Origin: Mycobacterium sp. 1554424.7
Lineage (GTDB): Bacteria; Actinomycetota; Actinomycetes; Mycobacteriales; Mycobacteriaceae
Direction: 5' to 3'
Assembly: GCF_001665295.1 (NCBI RefSeq)
Contig: NZ_LZSE01000105.1
Coordinates: 243,647-307,646, forward strand
Length of the DNA stretch: 64,000 bases
Shown here: positions 59,809 through 64,000 of the stretch, piece by piece
Layout of the letters: each line of letters begins with the position of its first letter
How positions within the stretch are numbered: the stretch's first letter is position 1
Program-made: the position numbers and the translations under genes
Notes under the pieces: model-generated
Database searches by the model: none
Told to the model about the DNA's origin: nothing
Seen by the model: only the letters and a program-made list of their open reading frames with translations

Positions 59809-61269
59809 ATGGCGTCCGGCGAGCATTTCGGCAATTCCGATTTCGTAGTCGTCGCCAATCGGCTGCCGGTCGACCTCGAGCGCCTTCCTGACGGAACCAC
59901 CGCGTGGAAACGAAGCCCCGGGGGCCTGGTCACGGCCCTCGAGCCGCTGCTGCGTCGCAGGCGCGGCGCGTGGGTCGGGTGGCCCGGCGTCGCCGACAAC
60001 GACGACGAGCTGGACTACGAGCCGATCGTCCAGGACGACCTGCACCTGCACCCCGTGCGGCTGACCTCCGACGACGTCGCCGAATACTACGAGGGATTCT
60101 CCAACGCCACGCTGTGGCCGCTGTACCACGACGTCATCGTCAAACCGATTTACCACCGCGAATGGTGGGACCGCTACGTCGACGTCAACCGCCGCTTCGC
60201 CGAGGCCACGTCGCGCGCCGCGGCCCGCGGCGCAACCGTGTGGGTCCAGGACTACCAGCTGCAGCTGGTCCCCAAGATGCTGCGCGAGCTGCGGCCCGAC
60301 CTGACCATCGGTTTCTTCCTGCACATCCCGTTCCCGCCGGTCGAGCTGTTCATGCAACTGCCGTGGCGCACCGAGATCGTCGAGGGCCTGCTCGGTGCCG
60401 ACCTGGTGGGCTTTCACCTGCCCGGCGGTGCGCAGAATTTCCTGTTCCTGTCCCGGCAGCTGATCGGGGCCAACACCTCCCGCGGCTCCGTCGGGGTGCG
60501 GTCGCGATTCGGTGAGGTGGAGTTGGCGTCCCGCACCGTGCGGGTGGGCGCCTTTCCGATCTCGATCGACTCCGCCGCGCTCGACCACGCGGCCCGCGAC
60601 CGCGACGTCCGGCGCCGCGTGCGGGAGATCCGCGCCGAGCTCGGCAACCCCCGCAAGATCCTGCTCGGCGTCGACCGGCTCGACTACACCAAGGGCATCG
60701 ACGTTCGCCTGAAGGCGTTTTCGGAGCTGCTGGCCGAGGGCCGCGCCAAACGCGACGACACCGTGCTGGTTCAGCTCGCGACGCCCAGCCGCGAGCGCGT
60801 CGAGAGCTATCAGCTGCTGCGCAACGACATCGAGCGCGAGGTCGGCCACATCAACGGCGAATACGCCGAGGTAGGTCATCCGGTGGTGCACTACCTCCAT
60901 AGGCCCGTCCCCCGCGACGAGCTGATCGCGTTCTTCGTCGCCAGCGACGTCATGCTGGTGACCCCGCTGCGCGACGGGATGAACCTGGTGGCCAAGGAGT
61001 ACGTCGCCTGCCGCAGCGACCTCGGCGGCGCGCTCGTCCTGTCCGAATTCACCGGCGCCGCAGCCGAACTCCGGCAGGCCTACCTGGTCAACCCGCACGA
61101 CACCGACGGCGTGAAGGACGTGATCGAAGCGGCGCTCAACCAGTCGCCCGAAGAGGGACGGCGCCGCATGCGCGCGCTGCGCCGGCAGGTGCTCGCCCAC
61201 GACGTGGACCGCTGGGCGCGCTCGTTCCTCGACGCGCTCGCCGAGTCGCATCCGAGCGCCTCGAACTAG
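59809..61269 (+). CDS. otsA: Trehalose-6-phosphate synthase OtsA
   Basis: This 486-residue GT20 glycosyltransferase has the UDP/ADP-glucose and glucose-6-phosphate motifs of the family: [64 protein letters not shown], and the nucleotide-sugar binding [16 protein letters not shown]. It makes trehalose 6-phosphate, the precursor of free trehalose used for mycolate transport. ATG 59809 follows the small gene without a gap. Matches Rv3490 by content and position. Confidence 0.97.
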   Translation: MASGEHFGNSDFVVVANRLPVDLERLPDGTTAWKRSPGGLVTALEPLLRRRRGAWVGWPGVADNDDELDYEPIVQDDLHLHPVRLTSDDVAEYYEGFSNATLWPLYHDVIVKPIYHREWWDRYVDVNRRFAEATSRAAARGATVWVQDYQLQLVPKMLRELRPDLTIGFFLHIPFPPVELFMQLPWRTEIVEGLLGADLVGFHLPGGAQNFLFLSRQLIGANTSRGSVGVRSRFGEVELASRTVRVGAFPISIDSAALDHAARDRDVRRRVREIRAELGNPRKILLGVDRLDYTKGIDVRLKAFSELLAEGRAKRDDTVLVQLATPSRERVESYQLLRNDIEREVGHINGEYAEVGHPVVHYLHRPVPRDELIAFFVASDVMLVTPLRDGMNLVAKEYVACRSDLGGALVLSEFTGAAAELRQAYLVNPHDTDGVKDVIEAALNQSPEEGRRRMRALRRQVLAHDVDRWARSFLDALAESHPSASN

Positions 61270-62185
61270 ACGCTCCGGGCTGAACGCGTCCCAGCTCATC
61301 CATATCCGGCCGTTGTGACGGCCGGCTGGCCGCCCAGTTAAACGCCCGCTAGTTTCAACGAATACCACTAGTAAAAACTCTGTTTATTTGCTGTGGGAGC
61401 TTTGCGGTGCGCCACTATTTGCGGTCCCACCAAAGCGCTGCAACGCCCCGCCTGCCCATCAAATCGGTGAACACGTCTTGATTAGTCAGTCAAACCGGTC
61501 GTACGATGCGAACCTGCCTAACGATGGGAGCGGTCGAATCGAAATCAATTCCAACTCGTAAATGAGCGCGGCCCGATAACCACTTCCGGAGACGGCAGTT
61601 GACTCTCAGGGCCGCCAGTTTTGCCCGTTCGCAAGCCCCGGAAGTCGTGCGAATCTTTACCTGAAGCGCCGGCGATGCATGCCACAATTAATACCTCCGT
61701 ACGCAAGTCTTCGCTCGGACCCGCGAATCATTCGAATGGTACGCTGAACAGCTGGTTTGCGTACTTCAAAATGGCGGATCCTCAAACGGGAAAGCGGCGA
61801 CGGGCACCGCCGGTCGCCCGGCAGTACGAAGTCATTCGTCCCCCGCCGGTATAACTTGGCGGCGCGAAGAACTTGTTGTCGTCGGTAGCGGCCGCGATCA
61901 TCTGTTGGTCCGGCCGGACCAAAGACAGATGTCGCGAGTTCGAGTTCTCGAACGCGCACCAGCGTGCCGTCAAAATTGGTGGGCCCGTTATGGCGCCCAG
62001 CGCATAAAGGGGTGGACGCTGCGCAACTTCCGGCGGAGGCTCATAGCGGCCCCGACCTCGGCAAGCGAACCTCGAAACTGGATCTTTATTAAGCCAGTGG
62101 AATTTGCTGTAATGACAGAGATGCTCGTTTTCTGATTTTCCTCGGTTCCCAAACGGGCGAAAGCCGAACTGTCGGGAGGTACGGA
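61270..62185. other. 916-bp non-coding region between otsA and PE_PGRS
   Basis: I see no confident gene. The 61340-61500 part is A/T-rich. A perfect 18-bp palindrome lies at 61905-61922. TCGGGAGGTACGG serves the PE_PGRS start at 62186. Several open frames have no recognisable family. Confidence 0.55.
61905..61922. repeat. Perfect 18-bp palindrome
   Basis: TTGGTCCGGCCGGACCAA is a perfect palindrome with TCTG to its left and ACAGA two bases to its right. It may be an operator or a transcript hairpin about 264 bp before the PE_PGRS gene. Confidence 0.7.
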
Positions 62186-63694
62186 ATGTCATTTGTGATC
62201 GCGGTGCCGGAGATGGTGACAGCGGCGGCGACGGATTTGGCCGACATCGGGTCCGCGATCAGCGCGGCCAACGCGGCCGCGGCGTCGCCCACCACCAAGG
62301 TCTTGGCTGCGGGTGCCGATGAGGTGTCAGCGGGCATTGCAATGGTGTTCGGCGAGCACGCCCAGGCATTCCAGTCGATCAGCGCGCAGGCGACGGCGTT
62401 TCACGACCACTTCGTCAACGCCCTCAATTCCGCCGCGGGCACGTACGCGGCCGCCGAGGCCGCCAACGTCTCACCGCTGGAGATCCTCCAGCAGGATGTG
62501 CTGGCTGTGATCAACGCGCCCACCGAGGCGCTGCTGAAGCGCCCGCTGATCGCCAACGGCGCCAACGGGCAGACGATGAACGGTGTTGGGCAGCCCGGCG
62601 GACCCGGCGGAATCCTGTTCGGCAACGGCGGCGCCGGCGGCAACGGCACCAACCCCGGAGCGCCCGGCGGCGCCGGCGGGGCCGCCGGCCTCATCGGCAA
62701 CGGCGGCAGGGGCGGCCAGGCCGGCGCGGGCGGGATCCGGGGCACCGGCGGGCGGGGCGGATGGCTCATCGGTTCCGGCGGTGCCGGCGGGGCCGGCGGG
62801 ATCGCCACGGCCGTCGGGGGCACCGGCGGCATAGGCGGAGCCGGCGGCATCGCCCCGTTGCTCGGTCACGGCGGCGCGGGCGGCGCCGGCGGAAGCGACG
62901 TCAATGGTTTCGGCGGTTACGGCGGTGCCGGCGGCCGCGGCGGGTTGCTGGAAGGGTCCGGCGGCTCCGGCGGGGCCGGCGGGGCCGGCCTCACCGCCGG
63001 CGGCTTAGGCGGCAGCGCAGGCAATGCCGGCTGGCTGCAGGGCGACGGCGGCGCGGGCGGGGCCGGTGGGAGCGCCAGCGGCGCCAACGGAATAGGGGGT
63101 TTCGGCGGCCACGGCGGCAATGGTGCGCAGTTGCACGGCAACGGCGGCTTCGGCGGCGCCGGTGGCGACGCCACCGGAGCCAATGGACACGGCGGCAGCG
63201 GCGGCGACGCGGGCACCGCCCGCGTGTTCGGCAACGGCGGTCATGGCGGTCAGGGTGGTTCCGCGTTCCTCGGGTTCGGCGGGAATGGCGGCAACAGCGG
63301 CAACAGCGGGATCGTGGGCGACGGCGGCAACGGCGGCGACGGCGGAGCCGGCGTGATCGGCGGCCGCGGAGCCGATGGCGGCAACGTCAAGCTGTTGGGC
63401 GGCGGTGGCGCTGACGATGTTGAGGGCGCAAAAATTCGCCATGATGTCCGGGTTGGAATAGTCCTTGTAGTAACGGCTTCCGTTCACCTGGTCGCACAGT
63501 GTCGTGATCGTCCAGGTCACCCCGGACACACCCGCCTGGTTGAACGAGTACTTGCCGTCCGCCGGCGGCGCTACGGCACCGGCGGGTTGGCCCGACTCCA
63601 ACGCGATTCCGAGTGCGACGGCCGCGCAGATGCCGGCTCCCGCTGCCAGGCCACGACGGAGTTTCATGACGTTCCTCCCTTCACGCTGCATTGA
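62186..63694 (+). CDS. PE_PGRS family protein with abnormal C-terminus
   Basis: This 502-residue frame has a textbook PE domain ([41 protein letters not shown]), the linker [11 protein letters not shown] and ~280 residues of GGAGG/GGNGG repeats. From about residue 405 ([20 protein letters not shown]) the reading changes to non-PGRS sequence, antisense to a separate secreted-protein gene, up to a stop at 63694. The genuine protein probably ended near 63400; the extension looks like run-through after recombination that removed the original stop. Confidence 0.85.
   Translation: MSFVIAVPEMVTAAATDLADIGSAISAANAAAASPTTKVLAAGADEVSAGIAMVFGEHAQAFQSISAQATAFHDHFVNALNSAAGTYAAAEAANVSPLEILQQDVLAVINAPTEALLKRPLIANGANGQTMNGVGQPGGPGGILFGNGGAGGNGTNPGAPGGAGGAAGLIGNGGRGGQAGAGGIRGTGGRGGWLIGSGGAGGAGGIATAVGGTGGIGGAGGIAPLLGHGGAGGAGGSDVNGFGGYGGAGGRGGLLEGSGGSGGAGGAGLTAGGLGGSAGNAGWLQGDGGAGGAGGSASGANGIGGFGGHGGNGAQLHGNGGFGGAGGDATGANGHGGSGGDAGTARVFGNGGHGGQGGSAFLGFGGNGGNSGNSGIVGDGGNGGDGGAGVIGGRGADGGNVKLLGGGGADDVEGAKIRHDVRVGIVLVVTASVHLVAQCRDRPGHPGHTRLVERVLAVRRRRYGTGGLARLQRDSECDGRADAGSRCQATTEFHDVPPFTLH
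63405..63667 (-). CDS. Truncated secreted protein (possibly Rv3491-like)
   Basis: The gene starts at ATG 63667 with GGGAGGAACGTC upstream. It has a signal peptide ([20 protein letters not shown], ending about QPAGA-VA) and a mature start [43 protein letters not shown] with two cysteines. The frame stays open to 63005, but beyond about 63405 it is antisense of PGRS repeats. The intact family end is therefore missing. It resembles the secreted product downstream of otsA in H37Rv by position; the homology is my guess. Confidence 0.55.
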
Positions 63695-63740
63695 GTATCA
63701 CAGCGATTGGGCGGGAGCACCATGGGTCCACTCGAGCGGC

Positions 63741-64000
63741 CTACGGGAAGCCATGCCCGCCGCTGTGGCCGAACGGGCCGGCAAAGCCGCCGCTGCCGCC
63801 GCTTCCGCCGCCGGTGCCGTTCCCGCCGTCCCCGCCGTCGCCGATGAACACGGCGTCGCCGCCTCTCCCGCCGTTGGCGGGTGCTGTGCCGGTGCCGGCG
63901 TCGCCGCCCCTGCCGCCGCCGCCGAACAGCCCGCCGGTGCCGCCATCGCCGCCGTTGCCGCCGGGGCCGGCGGCAACGGCGGCGGCACCGGGATATTCGC
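63741..64000 (-). CDS. PE_PGRS C-terminal part (5' end outside window)
   Basis: On the minus strand this reads [20 protein letters not shown], then DAVFIGDGGDGGNGTGGGS, ending GPFGHSGGHGFP and a TAG at 63743-63741. It is the last part of a PGRS repeat region on the opposite strand to the 62186 gene. The PE domain would lie to the right of the window. Two PE_PGRS genes therefore face each other, with 262 bp of secreted-protein gene between them. Confidence 0.8.
   Translation of the reverse strand, partial: EYPGAAAVAAGPGGNGGDGGTGGLFGGGGRGGDAGTGTAPANGGRGGDAVFIGDGGDGGNGTGGGSGGSGGFAGPFGHSGGHGFP

Noticed and set aside
59458-61368. 636-codon minus-strand frame
   Set aside because: Antisense of otsA and its small upstream gene.
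61782-62192. 136-codon minus-strand frame before PE_PGRS
   Set aside because: No family resemblance and overlaps the promoter side of PE_PGRS.

Overview
The window is a high-GC mycobacterial chromosome segment. The signs are PE_PGRS, PPE-MPTR and PE/PPE/Esx genes, PhoPR, an LpqH-type lipoprotein, cutinase and hemophore-like secreted proteins, an NDMA-dependent alcohol dehydrogenase, and a CpsA (LCP)/OtsA region. Gene order was compared, from memory, with M. tuberculosis H37Rv; the ESX-5-type cassette and the accessory islands suggest a slow-growing non-tuberculous species.

Left part (0-18.4 kb): this follows the H37Rv Rv0763c-Rv0755c block with insertions. The order is ferredoxin end, SnoaL-like protein, AdhB, an added flavin/Fe-S oxidoreductase, an Rv0760c-like protein, then an added block (secreted beta-propeller-like protein, ECF sigma/anti-sigma pair, membrane protein, GNAT, DUF417, RibD-C protein, AT-richer membrane protein). 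It continues with the HIT protein, PhoR and PhoP (with an 11-bp-phased repeat upstream), an Rv0756c-like repeat protein, a tRNA-like fragment, a PE_PGRS, an HNH endonuclease remnant beside tRNA-Thr(TGT), and a PPE12-like PPE-MPTR.

Middle part (18.4-45.9 kb): this is an accessory island lying between the PPE12-like gene and the PE-phosphoglycerate mutase gene, which are neighbours in H37Rv. It holds small secreted proteins, a cutinase, a TetR-controlled membrane gene with two operators, a DUF4383 protein, a very large cyclase/NB-ARC/LuxR regulator, a class A beta-lactamase, a DUF7159-type membrane protein, a degenerate GntR, a secreted ricin-type lectin and a PE-PPE-EsxM-EsxN cassette. It ends with a catabolic cluster (35.3-45.9 kb): a tightly overlapping six-gene operon (FAH hydrolase, HIBADH-like dehydrogenase, amidohydrolase, NifU-like, HbpS/GlcG-like, RidA), a D-serine-dehydratase-like PLP enzyme, a GntR/FCD regulator, a DUF1254/1214 protein, an arylsulfatase and a cupin. 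The 9-mer ATCGTATAT recurs in the cluster's promoter regions and upstream of the GntR gene, so I infer one regulon and one pathway.

Right part (45.9-64 kb): after the PE-PGM gene, synteny switches to the H37Rv Rv3484-Rv3490 region (CpsA, SDR, small Rv3489-like protein, OtsA). Between them lie a crotonase, a proline-rich secreted protein, an LpqH-like lipoprotein, a secreted S1 protease, alpha/beta hydrolases and two very short coupled genes with an adjacent 20-bp tandem repeat. A KstR-type box lies before an SDR gene. The window ends in two PE_PGRS genes on opposite strands, the first of which runs into and overlaps a truncated secreted-protein gene.
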